From Caballeronia sp. BR00000012568055 (GTDB lineage: Bacteria; Pseudomonadota; Gammaproteobacteria; Burkholderiales; Burkholderiaceae): a stretch of 64,000 nt of DNA. The stretch lies in the NCBI RefSeq assembly GCF_029439455.1, contig NZ_JAQFVG010000075.1:1-64000 (forward strand), given 5' to 3'. The translations under genes and the position numbers were made by a program. The notes below the pieces were generated by a model. It saw only the letters and a list, made by a program, of their open reading frames with translations, did not search any database and was not told the DNA's origin. Numbering within the stretch: position 1 is the first letter of the stretch; the number at the start of each line of letters is the position of its first letter. This document shows positions 8,314 through 16,986 of the stretch, piece by piece.

Positions 8314-8745
8314 ATGAAAAAAATCTCCGTCCTTATCGGCGCGCTTTTGTGCGCATCCGCAGCGCAGGCCGCCACGCTCGAAGCGCACGATTGCTGGGTC
8401 CGCGCGATGCCGACAACCCTGCCTTCATCCGGCTACTTCACGCTGTCGAACAACGGCGACAAACCCGCCACGCTCACCGCGGCCGAAACGCCCGCCTTCG
8501 GCATGACGATGATGCACAAGTCCGACACGAAGAACGGCACCGCCACCATGTCGATGGTCGATTCCGTCGATGTCCCCGCACACGGCACGCTGCAGTTCGC
8601 GCCGAAGGGCTACCACCTGATGCTGGAGCAAGCGCCGAAGCCGCTGCAAGTCGGCTCGACGATTCCGCTCAAGCTCACCTTCTCCGACAAGACCACGCTC
8701 GATGTGACGTGCGCGGTGAAATCGGCATCGACGGTCGGCAAGTAA
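8314..8745 (+). CDS. Periplasmic copper chaperone PCu(A)C
   Basis: This is a 143-residue secreted protein with a signal peptide ending AQA at residue 19. It has the exact family signature H68-X10-M79-X21-H101-X-M103, which binds Cu(I) with Met/His ligands. Members deliver copper to the CuA site of cytochrome c oxidase, often with a Sco protein or a CopC partner. The start at 8314 follows a GAGGGA ribosome-binding sequence. It is co-directional with copC at an eight-base distance, so the two are probably co-transcribed and end at the shared hairpin at 8764. Confidence 0.88.
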   Translation: MKKISVLIGALLCASAAQAATLEAHDCWVRAMPTTLPSSGYFTLSNNGDKPATLTAAETPAFGMTMMHKSDTKNGTATMSMVDSVDVPAHGTLQFAPKGYHLMLEQAPKPLQVGSTIPLKLTFSDKTTLDVTCAVKSASTVGK

Positions 8746-8763
8746 GCTCAAGCCAGTAATAAA

Positions 8764-8799
8764 AAAACGCGCCGGATTTGCAAGAATCCGGCGCGTTTT
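8764..8799. terminator. Bidirectional terminator between copper operon and mrcA
   Basis: Fifteen-base arms (AAAACGCGCCGGATT / AATCCGGCGCGTTTT) enclose a six-base loop. A- and T-rich flanks on each side allow it to work in both directions for the convergent genes. Confidence 0.9.
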
Positions 8800-8817
8800 C
8801 TTTTCAGCTCAAGCAAA

Positions 8818-11352
8818 TCAAGGCTTGTTGAACATATCCATGATCTGCTTGCGTTCGTCGGTGGTGATCTGCGGCACCGGCGGCGCCTGCATGCCTGCCG
8901 GACCGACGCCGCCCGTGGTGGTGGCATCGCCTGCCATCGGATTGGTGTTGTCCATACCGATACTCGCGACGAAGCCCGCGCCCGGCGTCTTGTCCGCATA
9001 GAACAACTCGCCATCGACCGTGGTGATGCCATCGGGCTGCGGCATCTGCTGCTGCGGAATGCCGCGCAGCGCGCGTCCCATGTACTCGACCCAGATCGGC
9101 AACGCGAGTTGCGCGCCGAACTCACGGCTGCCGAGCGTCTTCGGCTGGTCGTAACCCATCCACGCCACCGCGACCAGTTGATGCTGATAGCCCGCGAACC
9201 AGCCGTCCTTGGCGTCGTTGGTCGTGCCGGTCTTGCCTTGCAGGTCGTCGCGCTTGAGCACGTTGGTGCCCGAACCCGTGCCCTTCGTCGCCACCGTGTG
9301 CAGCAGGCTGTTCATGATGTACGCGTTGCGTGGCTCCAGCGTCTGCGGCGCATTCTTCGCGGCCGTCAACGGATCGGCACGTGAAATCACCGCGCCGCGC
9401 GCATCGTCCACTTCGCCGATCAGATACGGATTGATGCGGTAGCCCCCGTTAGCAAACACCGAATATGCGCCGCTCAGTTGCAGCGGCGTGACCAGCCCCG
9501 CGCCGAGCGCGAGCGGCAGATACGGCGGCGTCTTGTCCTTATCGAAGCCAAAGTTCTTCGTCACGAAGTCCTGCGCGTACGTCGTGCCGATATACGACAG
9601 AATGCGGATCGACACGAGGTTCTTCGACTTCTGCAAGCCGGTGCGCATCGACATCGGGCCGTCGGGCTGATCGTCGTCCTTCGGTTCCCACGCGTCGCCG
9701 CCACCGGCTGCGGGGAAGTACAAAGGCGCATCGTTGATGATGGTCGCCGGTCCCAGACCCTTGTCGAGCGATGCCGAATAGATGAACGGCTTGAAGCTCG
9801 AACCCGGCTGACGCCACGCCTGCGTGATGTGGTTGAACTTGTTCTTGTTGAAGTCGAAGCCACCGACGAGCGCACGGATCGCGCCGTCCTGCGGGACCAT
9901 CGACACGAGCGCGCCTTCAACCTGCGGCAATTGCGTGATCTGCCAATTGCCCTTATCGTCCTTCATCAAGCGGATGATGGAACCCGTCTTGATCGCCAGC
10001 GCCTTCGATGCGTTGTTGCGCAGCGCCGCCGCGACAAAACGCAGACCTTCGCCCGAGATGTTCGCCGTATCGCCACCGACGAATTGCGCGGTCACCTGCT
10101 TTGCGCTTGCGCCCGTCACGACCGCCGACACCAGTTCGCCGTTGTCCGGATGATCGACCAGCGCATCTTCGATGGCTTCGGCGCGATCGTCTGCATCGGC
10201 AGGCAAATTCACGTTGCCTTCCGGACCGCGATAGCCGTGACGACGCTCATAGTCCATCACGCCTTTGCGCACGGCTTTGTAGGCCGCGTCCTGATCGCCG
10301 GAATCGATCGTCGTGGTCACCGTCAGGCCGCGCGTGTACGTCTCTTCCTTGTACTGCGCGTACATCATCTGCCGCACCATTTCCGCAACGTATTCGGCAT
10401 GCACGCCGTACTCGGTGCCCGAGGATTTGGTGTGGATCGGCTCGGCAATCGCCTGATCATATTGTTCGCGCGTGATGTAGCCGAGGTCCGTCATGCGTTT
10501 CAGGATGTACTCCTGCCGCACCTTCGCGCGCTTCGGATTCACCACCGGGTTATACGCCGATGGCGCTTTCGGCAGACCCGCAAGCATCGCGGCTTCGGCG
10601 AGCGTCACGTCTTTCAGATCCTTGCCGAAGTACACGCGCGCCGCAGCGCTGAAGCCGTACGCACGCTCGCCGAGATAGATCTGATTCATATACAGCTCGA
10701 GAATCTGATCCTTGGTCAGCGCACGTTCGATCTTGTACGCGAGCAACATCTCGTACACCTTCCGCGTGTACGTCTTCTCGCTCGACAGGAAGAAATTGCG
10801 CGCCACCTGCATCGTAATGGTCGATGCACCCTGCGATGCGCCGCCGTGCATCAAATCCGTCACGCCCGCACGCAGAATGCCGACGAAATCGACGCCGCCG
10901 TGATCGTAGAAGCGATAGTCCTCGATCGCGAGCACCGCTTTCTTCATCTGATCGGGGATGTCCTGAAAGCGCACGAGACTGCGGCGTTCTTCGCCGAATT
11001 CGCCGATCAGCACGTGATCAGCCGTGTAGACGCGCAACGGCACCTTCGGCCGATAGTCGATCAGCGCATTCAGCGACGGCAGATTCGGCTCCATGACCAC
11101 CAGCGCGTAGCCGAGGATCAGCCCGCCGACCACCGCGCCAACCGCCGCGATGCCGGCGAACCAAAGCGCGATGCGCGCAAGCGGCGAACGGCGGCGGCCA
11201 TCGTCGTCACGACGATCGTTGCGGTCGTTGCGGCGGCCACCGCCGCCACCACCACTGCCATTGCCGCCTGAGTGCTTGTTTGAGTCGTTCCAGCGGGGTT
11301 CGCGATCGTGTCGCGTGGAATTCGTAGAGTCTGGTCGTTTGATGATAGGCAT
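8818..11352 (-). CDS. mrcA: Penicillin-binding protein 1A (bifunctional transglycosylase/transpeptidase)
   Basis: This 844-residue class A PBP polymerises lipid II and cross-links stem peptides at the inner membrane. A low-complexity cytoplasmic tail (Gly/Arg/Asp-rich, residues ~25-55) precedes one membrane anchor (~58-86). The GT51 domain has E144-D-Y-R-F-Y-D-H-G-G and ASTITMQVARNFFL. The transpeptidase domain has the SxxK motif in PGSSFKPF, SKN in LQKSKNLVS and KTGTT. An OB-like insert lies between them, as in Acinetobacter and Escherichia PBP1A. I chose the Met at 11352 (MPIIKRPD) because the preceding 74 open codons are not PBP-like. It ends at the bidirectional terminator with the copper genes. 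Confidence 0.95.
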   Translation of the reverse strand: MPIIKRPDSTNSTRHDREPRWNDSNKHSGGNGSGGGGGGRRNDRNDRRDDDGRRRSPLARIALWFAGIAAVGAVVGGLILGYALVVMEPNLPSLNALIDYRPKVPLRVYTADHVLIGEFGEERRSLVRFQDIPDQMKKAVLAIEDYRFYDHGGVDFVGILRAGVTDLMHGGASQGASTITMQVARNFFLSSEKTYTRKVYEMLLAYKIERALTKDQILELYMNQIYLGERAYGFSAAARVYFGKDLKDVTLAEAAMLAGLPKAPSAYNPVVNPKRAKVRQEYILKRMTDLGYITREQYDQAIAEPIHTKSSGTEYGVHAEYVAEMVRQMMYAQYKEETYTRGLTVTTTIDSGDQDAAYKAVRKGVMDYERRHGYRGPEGNVNLPADADDRAEAIEDALVDHPDNGELVSAVVTGASAKQVTAQFVGGDTANISGEGLRFVAAALRNNASKALAIKTGSIIRLMKDDKGNWQITQLPQVEGALVSMVPQDGAIRALVGGFDFNKNKFNHITQAWRQPGSSFKPFIYSASLDKGLGPATIINDAPLYFPAAGGGDAWEPKDDDQPDGPMSMRTGLQKSKNLVSIRILSYIGTTYAQDFVTKNFGFDKDKTPPYLPLALGAGLVTPLQLSGAYSVFANGGYRINPYLIGEVDDARGAVISRADPLTAAKNAPQTLEPRNAYIMNSLLHTVATKGTGSGTNVLKRDDLQGKTGTTNDAKDGWFAGYQHQLVAVAWMGYDQPKTLGSREFGAQLALPIWVEYMGRALRGIPQQQMPQPDGITTVDGELFYADKTPGAGFVASIGMDNTNPMAGDATTTGGVGPAGMQAPPVPQITTDERKQIMDMFNKP

Positions 11353-11895
11353 GACTTGGATCGTTCGGCGCGACTGCGCGCGCTTTGCCGTACTTACCGC
11401 TTCGGTGCAATGTTTCACAGCCAAAACACAGGAAGCGCGGACGGGACTGGCGGATGAGCGGGCCGGTTTCGACCGAGCGTAACAGCGCATTTTAAAGAAT
11501 TCGGGCGCACGCCTACAAAACACGCATGGCTTTTTTTGTAAGTAAATTGCGGTTCGCCCGGATGTGGGGCGCACGCAGCACTGTGCGCTTATGTGGGCTC
11601 ATGTGCGTTTACCCACAGAAAGTGTTGAGAGCCTTGTGGACAACCGTATGAGAAAATAGCCAAGTCCTTGATCGCGCGCCATTTTCATCGGGCGCTCATG
11701 CTTTGACATGCGCGCTTCCCCGCACGCATCCCGGCATGAAATGGATATGATGGAAGCATGGATTGCAGGTTCCGCCGTTGCCGAGACAATCCAGCGGTAA
11801 GACTGTCGTACTCGTTTGATAAATTCGTATCGAGATTTGCAGCGTGGCCTTAGGTGTCCCACGTTTGCAATCGCCTTACTGTTTGCGAGCCGCTC
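11353..11895. other. Intergenic region upstream of mrcA
   Basis: These 543 bases separate the divergent mrcA and the ribbon-helix-helix-like gene. They should hold both promoters. I see two inverted 9-mers (TTACCCACA at 11609, TGTGGACAA at 11635), each one base off a DnaA box, and an AT-rich patch near 11520-11545. An 87-codon minus-strand frame at 11599-11862 has no ribosome-binding site or recognisable sequence and is not called. Confidence 0.5.
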
Positions 11896-12291
11896 ATGAC
11901 GACCAAACCCAGCGAACGCATCGTTGTATTCGTGACTCCGGCGCAGAAACTCGCCATCAGCAAGACGGCGGATGCGCTGGGCATCAGCGTGAGCGAACTC
12001 ATGCGGCGCGCCGTACTCAACTTCACCGCCACCAGCGAGCAGATCAAGGCGGCCACCATTGTCGATCGTCTGCGTGCCCCCAAAGCGCCCGATGCACTCG
12101 ATGTCGCGCTCAAAAGCGTCGCCGCCAAAGCGGCAGCACGCGAGGCGCGCGAAGCCGCGGCGCAGGCCACGCGTAACGCCAGCAAAACCGTCAGCCGCGA
12201 TAACCCGGCATCATCCAAAGCCACCGATCAGGACGACGACGCCGAAGGCGCGGGCGAAGACGCATCGCTCACAGGCGGCGGGCGTTCGTGA
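11896..12291 (+). CDS. Ribbon-helix-helix-like protein with Ala-rich tail
   Basis: This is a 131-residue protein starting MTTKPSERIVVFVTP. Residues ~8-45 fit a ribbon-helix-helix/MobC-like pattern: a beta strand (RIVVFVT), helix 1 (PAQKLAISKTADALG) and helix 2 (SVSELMRRAVLNF). The second half is Ala/Lys/Arg-rich (KSVAAKAAAREAREAAAQA) and ends acidic. It could be a small DNA-binding regulator, since stand-alone MobC-like proteins also occur on chromosomes; there is no relaxase beside it. The frame opens 14 codons earlier at 11854, but the ATG at 11896 starts the recognisable part. Confidence 0.6.
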   Translation: MTTKPSERIVVFVTPAQKLAISKTADALGISVSELMRRAVLNFTATSEQIKAATIVDRLRAPKAPDALDVALKSVAAKAAAREAREAAAQATRNASKTVSRDNPASSKATDQDDDAEGAGEDASLTGGGRS

Positions 12292-12343
12292 CCGGACGTG
12301 AGCGCGTATCCTCATTTTGTCATCACACTGCACCGTTACACTC

Positions 12344-12370
12344 CTTAACGTTGGTTAAGCCCCGGTTAAG
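12344..12370 (+). promoter_or_regulatory. PmrA/QseB-like operator upstream of pspA
   Basis: CTTAAC and GTTAAG form a perfect inverted repeat around GTTG (12344-12359). A second GGTTAAG begins exactly 11 bases after the first, giving TTAAG-N6-TTAAG (12355-12370). Direct repeats one helical turn apart are how OmpR/PhoB-class response regulators bind, and TTAA-centred half-sites resemble PmrA/QseB boxes. A TAATAA-like -10 element follows about 14 bases later. Regulator identity is an inference. Confidence 0.45.
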
Positions 12371-12502
12371 TCGCGACGTGCTCTAATAAGCGGGGTAAAC
12401 CCGGCGTCGCATCGAGCCGTTCTGACGCTTGCAATCCCGCACTGCGCGCCTCATGTTATGGCGCGCGCATGCTCGCCGCGGTCTTCCATCAAGGAGAAAT
12501 AC

Positions 12503-13183
12503 ATGTCGCTTTTCGATTCCATCTCGCGCACGGTCAAAGGTCTGCTCAACGATGCAGCCGACACCATGCAGGACCCGTCACGCGACGCACGCCAGATCGT
12601 GCGCGAACTCGATGACAGCATCGGCCGAGCTGAGAACTCGCTGATCGAAATCGAGGCGCAGGTCGCCACGCAGCAAAGCAAGCGCGACGCCGCCGACGAG
12701 AAGGCCCGCAAATACGGCGAAGGCGCCAAGCGCGCCCTCACCTCCGGCGATGAAGGCCTCGCGCGCGAAGCCCTCGCCGCGCAAGCCAACGCCGAAACCG
12801 AACGCGATGCACTCGCAGGCGAATTGCAAACGCTGGTGCCTTCGGTCGAGCATCTGAAGCAGCAGATCACCGATATGCGTCAGCGTCGTAACGACCTGAA
12901 CTCGCGCTCGAACATTCTTCAGGCCAAGCAACAGATCGCGCAGGCCAAAGATACGGCGGCAACGGCGCTGGGCGGTATCGGCGGGAAAAATCTTTCCGAG
13001 GACTTTCAGAAGCTGGAAGACAAGGTCCAATTGTCCAACGCGCGCTCGGATGCACGTTTGAATTCGGCGGATCAGAAGTCGGGCAAGGCGCTCGACGACA
13101 AGCTCGCCGCGCTCAATCGCGGTCCGTCGGTGGAAGATCGTCTTGAAGCGCTCAAGAAGCAGTTGAATACGCCCGCGCAGTAA
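12503..13183 (+). CDS. pspA: PspA/IM30 family membrane-stress protein
   Basis: This 226-residue protein is almost entirely helical and rich in Ala, Glu, Lys and Arg, as expected of the long coiled-coil hairpin of PspA/Vipp1 (ESCRT-III-like). The N-terminal amphipathic helix (MSLFDSISRTVKGLLNDAADTM) is the membrane-contact part, and DARQIVRELDDSI follows as in the family. AAGGAGA lies six bases upstream of the ATG. PspA polymers support damaged inner membranes. No pspF or pspBC is nearby; the next gene, a TPR membrane protein, is probably co-expressed. An operator-like repeat lies ~140 bases upstream. Confidence 0.88.
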   Translation: MSLFDSISRTVKGLLNDAADTMQDPSRDARQIVRELDDSIGRAENSLIEIEAQVATQQSKRDAADEKARKYGEGAKRALTSGDEGLAREALAAQANAETERDALAGELQTLVPSVEHLKQQITDMRQRRNDLNSRSNILQAKQQIAQAKDTAATALGGIGGKNLSEDFQKLEDKVQLSNARSDARLNSADQKSGKALDDKLAALNRGPSVEDRLEALKKQLNTPAQ

Positions 13184-13279
13184 GCTCGGGAAAGCAGGTA
13201 AGGCTGGAACTGTTCGTGCGACGCATCGCATGAATATTATTTGAAAGGAGACGGGCGCCGCGCGCGCCCGGCCCGGATC

Positions 13280-14473
13280 ATGAAAAAGACTCTGACGGCT
13301 CTTGCGCTGGTTTTATCGCTCGCTTCGCCGCTCGCGTTCGCGGTGCCAACCGCGCAGCAGGTCGAACAGTCGATGACGCAAGGCAACTGGCAGCAAGCCG
13401 ACGCCCAGTTGACCGAAGTCCTCGACGCGCATCCGAAGAACGCCCACGCGCATTATCTCTATGCGCAAGTGCTCGATCGCGAAGGCCGTTATAGCGACGC
13501 CCTCTCGCAATTGAATCAGGCGAAATCGATCGATCCTTCGCTGAGTTTTACCGATCCGACGCGTTTCGCCGAAACTTTCGCGCATATTCAATCGCATGCG
13601 CGCAGCGGCAGCAGCAACACCGCTCGCTCGTCTGCGACGACGACATCGAATCCCTTCAATCAAAGCAGTGAAATGGCGCCCGCGCCGCAGAAACACGGTC
13701 CGTCGATGGGCATGTGGGCCGGCTTGATCGTGCTGATCGGCGCGATTGCGCTGGTCTTGCGATGGGGTCTGCGCCGCGCCCGCGCCCGTGACGACGGTCA
13801 GGCCGACGACAATCGCCGCACCCAGATTAAGCGCGCCACGGAATTGCTTAACGACGTGCGCACGCTGAAGCTCGATGTACGGCTATCGACCGCGCCGGGA
13901 CATGAAGCGCTGCTGAAGGAAGTGGAAGGCGCGGAGACGCGTCTGCGCGAAACGGTGGAATCGCTGTCGAATTCGAAGAATCCGGTACCGCCGTATGCCA
14001 TCGAAGATTTGGAGAATCAAGTCGCAAGTCTGAAGGCGCGCGCCGAAGGCCGGCCCGATCCGAATGCGGCTCAGCCGACGCAAGGCGGTGAATCGGCTTA
14101 TGCGCAGGAAGCGGAGCGTTGGGGACGCGGTCAGCAGCAGCCGTATCCGCAGCAAGGTCCGTATCCGCCGCAGCAAGGGCAGCAAGGACCGGTCATCATC
14201 CAGCAAGGCGGTGGCGGGTTCGGCGGCGGCATGGGCGGACTGCTTACCGGCGTGTTGCTCGGCGAAGCGATGTCGCATGGGCGCGATCGGGTGATCGAAC
14301 GTGACGTGCCGGTAGAACGCCGCGACGATAACAACGGTGGTCTGGACTTCGGCAACAACAACGGCGGCGGCCTCGACTTCGGCAACGGATCGAACGATTG
14401 GAGCGACGGCGGCGGAGGCGGCGGTGGTCTCGACCTCGGCTCCAATAACGACGACAACTGGCGCGATACCTGA
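13280..14473 (+). CDS. TPR membrane protein with Gly/Asn/Asp-rich tail
   Basis: This is a 397-residue protein of unknown specific function. It has a signal peptide (cleaved near AFA, residue 22), then a tetratricopeptide-like region (~25-100, with NAHAHYLYAQVLDREGRYSDALSQLNQA). A membrane segment follows at ~152-170 (GMWAGLIVLIGAIALVLRWGL), then a basic cytoplasmic stretch and a coiled-coil-like region (~190-260). The last 130 residues are low complexity: a Gln/Pro/Gly part, a Gly-rich helix (GGGFGGGMGGLLTGVLLGEAM) and three GGLDFG/GGLDLG repeats. It lies 97 bases after pspA on the same strand and ends at a strong terminator, so a membrane-stress link is plausible. Confidence 0.7.
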   Translation: MKKTLTALALVLSLASPLAFAVPTAQQVEQSMTQGNWQQADAQLTEVLDAHPKNAHAHYLYAQVLDREGRYSDALSQLNQAKSIDPSLSFTDPTRFAETFAHIQSHARSGSSNTARSSATTTSNPFNQSSEMAPAPQKHGPSMGMWAGLIVLIGAIALVLRWGLRRARARDDGQADDNRRTQIKRATELLNDVRTLKLDVRLSTAPGHEALLKEVEGAETRLRETVESLSNSKNPVPPYAIEDLENQVASLKARAEGRPDPNAAQPTQGGESAYAQEAERWGRGQQQPYPQQGPYPPQQGQQGPVIIQQGGGGFGGGMGGLLTGVLLGEAMSHGRDRVIERDVPVERRDDNNGGLDFGNNNGGGLDFGNGSNDWSDGGGGGGGLDLGSNNDDNWRDT

Positions 14474-14493
14474 GCGATACGTAAATTGTCGCG

Positions 14494-14523
14494 AAAAGCC
14501 CTGCTAGTCAGGGCTTTTTTTCG
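14494..14523 (+). terminator. Terminator of pspA-TPR operon
   Basis: AAAAGCCCTG and CAGGGCTTTT pair around a five-base loop, followed by more T, giving a standard intrinsic terminator for rightward transcription. Confidence 0.9.
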
Positions 14524-14535
14524 TCCGCAAACAAT

Positions 14536-14658
14536 TCACCCGCCGCCGCCCAGAAACTTCAGCAGCGCCCAAAGAAACTTGAAGAAGCCAACGATGAATT
14601 CCCAGATGCGCTCAAGCTGATCCCAACTCGCGACGCGCAGTACGCAATGCAGGATCAT
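14536..14658 (-). CDS. Possible 40-residue hydrophobic small protein
   Basis: A minus-strand frame of 41 codons encodes a peptide beginning MILHCVLRVASWDQLER and continuing IWEFIVGFFKFLWALLKFL before a GGGG end. The middle is one aromatic/Leu-rich amphipathic or membrane helix with Trp and Lys spaced along it. Codon choice is GC-rich at third positions and similar to its neighbours. There is no clear ribosome-binding site, which is the main doubt. It lies between the terminators of the flanking genes and would need its own promoter, or read-through from glgX. Confidence 0.35.
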   Translation of the reverse strand: MILHCVLRVASWDQLERIWEFIVGFFKFLWALLKFLGGGG

Positions 14659-14730
14659 GCGGCCGGGACCGCGCGCGCGGGCGAGCGGCTGGGAGTGACG
14701 ATAGAGACAAAGGGCATCGAATAAAAAGAC

Positions 14731-14750
14731 CGGGCGGCCTGCGCCGCCCG
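14731..14750 (-). terminator. Terminator of glgX
   Basis: CGGGCGGC and GCCGCCCG pair around CTGC. On the minus strand the stem is followed by TCTTTTTATT, so it ends leftward transcription from glgX. Confidence 0.75.
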
Positions 14751-14787
14751 ATCGTTATCGCAAAAATCGCATGATACCCGTGCGACT

Positions 14788-16986
14788 TTACGTCTTGTCA
14801 CTTTCCGGTTGGACGTCCTCGGTCAGCGCTTCTTCCAGCCGCTTGAAAATGCGCTGCGTCGCGCCCTTCGCCTGAAGCGCGAACAAGAGCAGCGAACGGC
14901 CCGTAACCTGATACACCTCGCCGGAACCAAACACCGGCAGTTCATCGCGGATCGGCGCGTTGGTGTCGATCAGACAGCTCCACTCATCGGGTCCGGGAAT
15001 ATCCGGCAGCGTGAAATCGACGACATCGTGGTACGAATTCACGACCATCAACAACGTTGCATCCGATGCCGGTTTGCGAATGCCCGTGGCCTGCGCGCGT
15101 CCGTCGAGCACGAGGCCGAAGCACAGCATGTTCGGATCGTCCCATTGCTCTTGCGTAAGCACGTCGCCGCTCGGGCTGAGCCATTTCACATCGGCCACTT
15201 GCAGGTCTTCGCGGAACTCGCCCGTGAGAAACCGTTGACGGCGAAGCACCGGCAGCGTGTGGCGCAGCGTCGTCAACTTCTGCACGAAGTCCTGCAAGGC
15301 GTGCCCTTCTTCGTCGATATCCCAGTTCACCCAACTGATATCGTCGTCCTGACAATAGGCGTTGTTGTTGCCGTTTTGCGTGCGGCCGAATTCGTCGCCG
15401 GCGAGAAGCATCGGCGTGCCTTGCGAGAACAGCAGCGTCGCCAGCATATTGCGCTTCTGGCGCTCGCGCAGTGCGCGGATTTCCGCATCGTCGGTCGGGC
15501 CTTCTGCGCCGCAGTTCCACGACTTGTTGTCCGAGTGGCCGTCCTTGTTGTCTTCGCCGTTGGCCTCGTTGTGCTTCTCGTTGTAGGAGACGAGATCGTT
15601 GAGCGTGAAGCCGTCGTGCGCGGTGATGAAATTCACGCTCGACCACGGACGACGCCCGCGCTTGTTGAACTTATCGCCCGATGCGGTCATGCGCGTGGCC
15701 AGTTCCGGCGATGTCCCCTCTTCACCTTTCCAGAACGCGCGTACCGTATCGCGATATCGATCGTTCCATTCGGCCCAGCCCGGCGGGAAACCGCCGACCT
15801 GATAGCCGCCGGGACCGCAATCCCACGGTTCCGCGATCAGCTTCACGCTCGACAGAATCGGGTCCTGACGGCAGCTATCGAGGAAGCCGCCGCCTTCGTC
15901 GAAACCGTAGGGCTCGCGGCCCAGAATCGTTGCGAGGTCGAAGCGGAAACCATCGACGTTCATCTCCGTCACCCAGTAGCGCAGGCTGTCGGTGACCATC
16001 TGCAAGACGCGCGGATGCGAGAGATTGAGCGTGTTGCCGGTGCCCGTATCGTTGATGTAATAGCGCGATTCTTCCGGCATCAGCCGGTAGTACGAAGCAT
16101 TGTCGATGCCGCGGAACGACAACGTCGGCCCTCGCTCGTTGCCTTCGGCCGTGTGGTTATAGACCACGTCGAGAATCACTTCGAGACCGGCCTCGTGCAG
16201 GCGATCGACCATTTCCTTGAACTCGGCGATCGCGCCCGGCCCGCGCGCGAAAAAGCGCGGATCGGCGGCGAAAAAACCGATGGTGTTATAGCCCCAGTAG
16301 TTCGTCAGGCCCTTGTCGAGCAGATAACTGTCGTTGACGAAAGCCTGAATCGGCAAGAGTTCGACGGACGTCACGCCCAGACTCTTGATGTAATCGACCA
16401 CCTCTTTCTGTCCGAGTCCTTCGAAGGTGCCGCGCATGTTTTCCGGGATGGCCGGATGGCGCTTCGTATAACCGCGCACATGCGTTTCATAGAAAATCGT
16501 GTGTTCCCAAGGCACGCGCACGCGCGTGTTGTGCGTCCACGAAAAGCTCTGATCGACCACCTGACACTTCTGCATGAACGGCGCGCTGTCGCGTTCATCG
16601 AACGTGAGGTCGTCGCCTTCGGCGTCGAGCGTGTAGCCGAACACGGCCGGATCCCACTTCAGTTCGCCGACGTGCGCCTTTGCGTAAGGATCGAGCAGCA
16701 GTTTGTGCGGATTGAAGCGATGGCCGTTTTCCGGCTCATACGGACCATGCACGCGATAGCCGTAAACAGCGCCCGGTTCCAGCCGGTGCACGTAGACGTG
16801 CCAGACTTCATCGGTGTATTCGGGTAGTTCGATGCGTTGCAGTTCCTGTTCGCCCTTTTCATCGAAGAGACACAGTTCGACCTTGGTCGCGTTCGCGGAA
16901 AACAGCGCGAAATTGACACCCTTTCCGTCCCAGGTTGCGCCAAGCGGGAATGGCGAGCCTTCGGCAATGCGGAGTTCGTTCGGCAT
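14788..16986 (-). CDS. glgX: Glycogen debranching enzyme GlgX
   Basis: This 732-residue GH13 enzyme hydrolyses alpha-1,6 branch points in glycogen limit dextrins. An N-terminal CBM48-type domain (SPFPLGATWDGKGVNFALFSANATKVELCLFD) precedes a TIM barrel. The catalytic trio is visible as Asp in GFRFDLATI (~345), Glu in LIAEPWDCG (~384) and Asp in FITAHDGFTLNDLVSYNEKHN (~457). The WGYNTIGFFAADPRF and GNNNAYCQDDDISWVNWD landmarks are typical of GlgX/TreX. I chose the Met at 16986, where similarity begins; 42 further upstream codons are open but unlike the family. No other glycogen genes lie in the window. Confidence 0.94.
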   Translation of the reverse strand: MPNELRIAEGSPFPLGATWDGKGVNFALFSANATKVELCLFDEKGEQELQRIELPEYTDEVWHVYVHRLEPGAVYGYRVHGPYEPENGHRFNPHKLLLDPYAKAHVGELKWDPAVFGYTLDAEGDDLTFDERDSAPFMQKCQVVDQSFSWTHNTRVRVPWEHTIFYETHVRGYTKRHPAIPENMRGTFEGLGQKEVVDYIKSLGVTSVELLPIQAFVNDSYLLDKGLTNYWGYNTIGFFAADPRFFARGPGAIAEFKEMVDRLHEAGLEVILDVVYNHTAEGNERGPTLSFRGIDNASYYRLMPEESRYYINDTGTGNTLNLSHPRVLQMVTDSLRYWVTEMNVDGFRFDLATILGREPYGFDEGGGFLDSCRQDPILSSVKLIAEPWDCGPGGYQVGGFPPGWAEWNDRYRDTVRAFWKGEEGTSPELATRMTASGDKFNKRGRRPWSSVNFITAHDGFTLNDLVSYNEKHNEANGEDNKDGHSDNKSWNCGAEGPTDDAEIRALRERQKRNMLATLLFSQGTPMLLAGDEFGRTQNGNNNAYCQDDDISWVNWDIDEEGHALQDFVQKLTTLRHTLPVLRRQRFLTGEFREDLQVADVKWLSPSGDVLTQEQWDDPNMLCFGLVLDGRAQATGIRKPASDATLLMVVNSYHDVVDFTLPDIPGPDEWSCLIDTNAPIRDELPVFGSGEVYQVTGRSLLLFALQAKGATQRIFKRLEEALTEDVQPESDKT

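Noticed and set aside
9478-11271. A 597-codon plus-strand open frame opposite mrcA
   Set aside because: It is the antisense of PBP1A and has the same Arg/His/Ala-rich character; no domain is visible.
11599-11862. An 87-codon minus-strand frame upstream of mrcA
   Set aside because: It has no ribosome-binding site and no recognisable sequence, and it covers a likely promoter region.
14809-16827. A 672-codon plus-strand open frame opposite glgX
   Set aside because: It is the antisense of a clear GH13 enzyme; its translation is Arg/His-rich low-information sequence typical of high-GC shadow frames.
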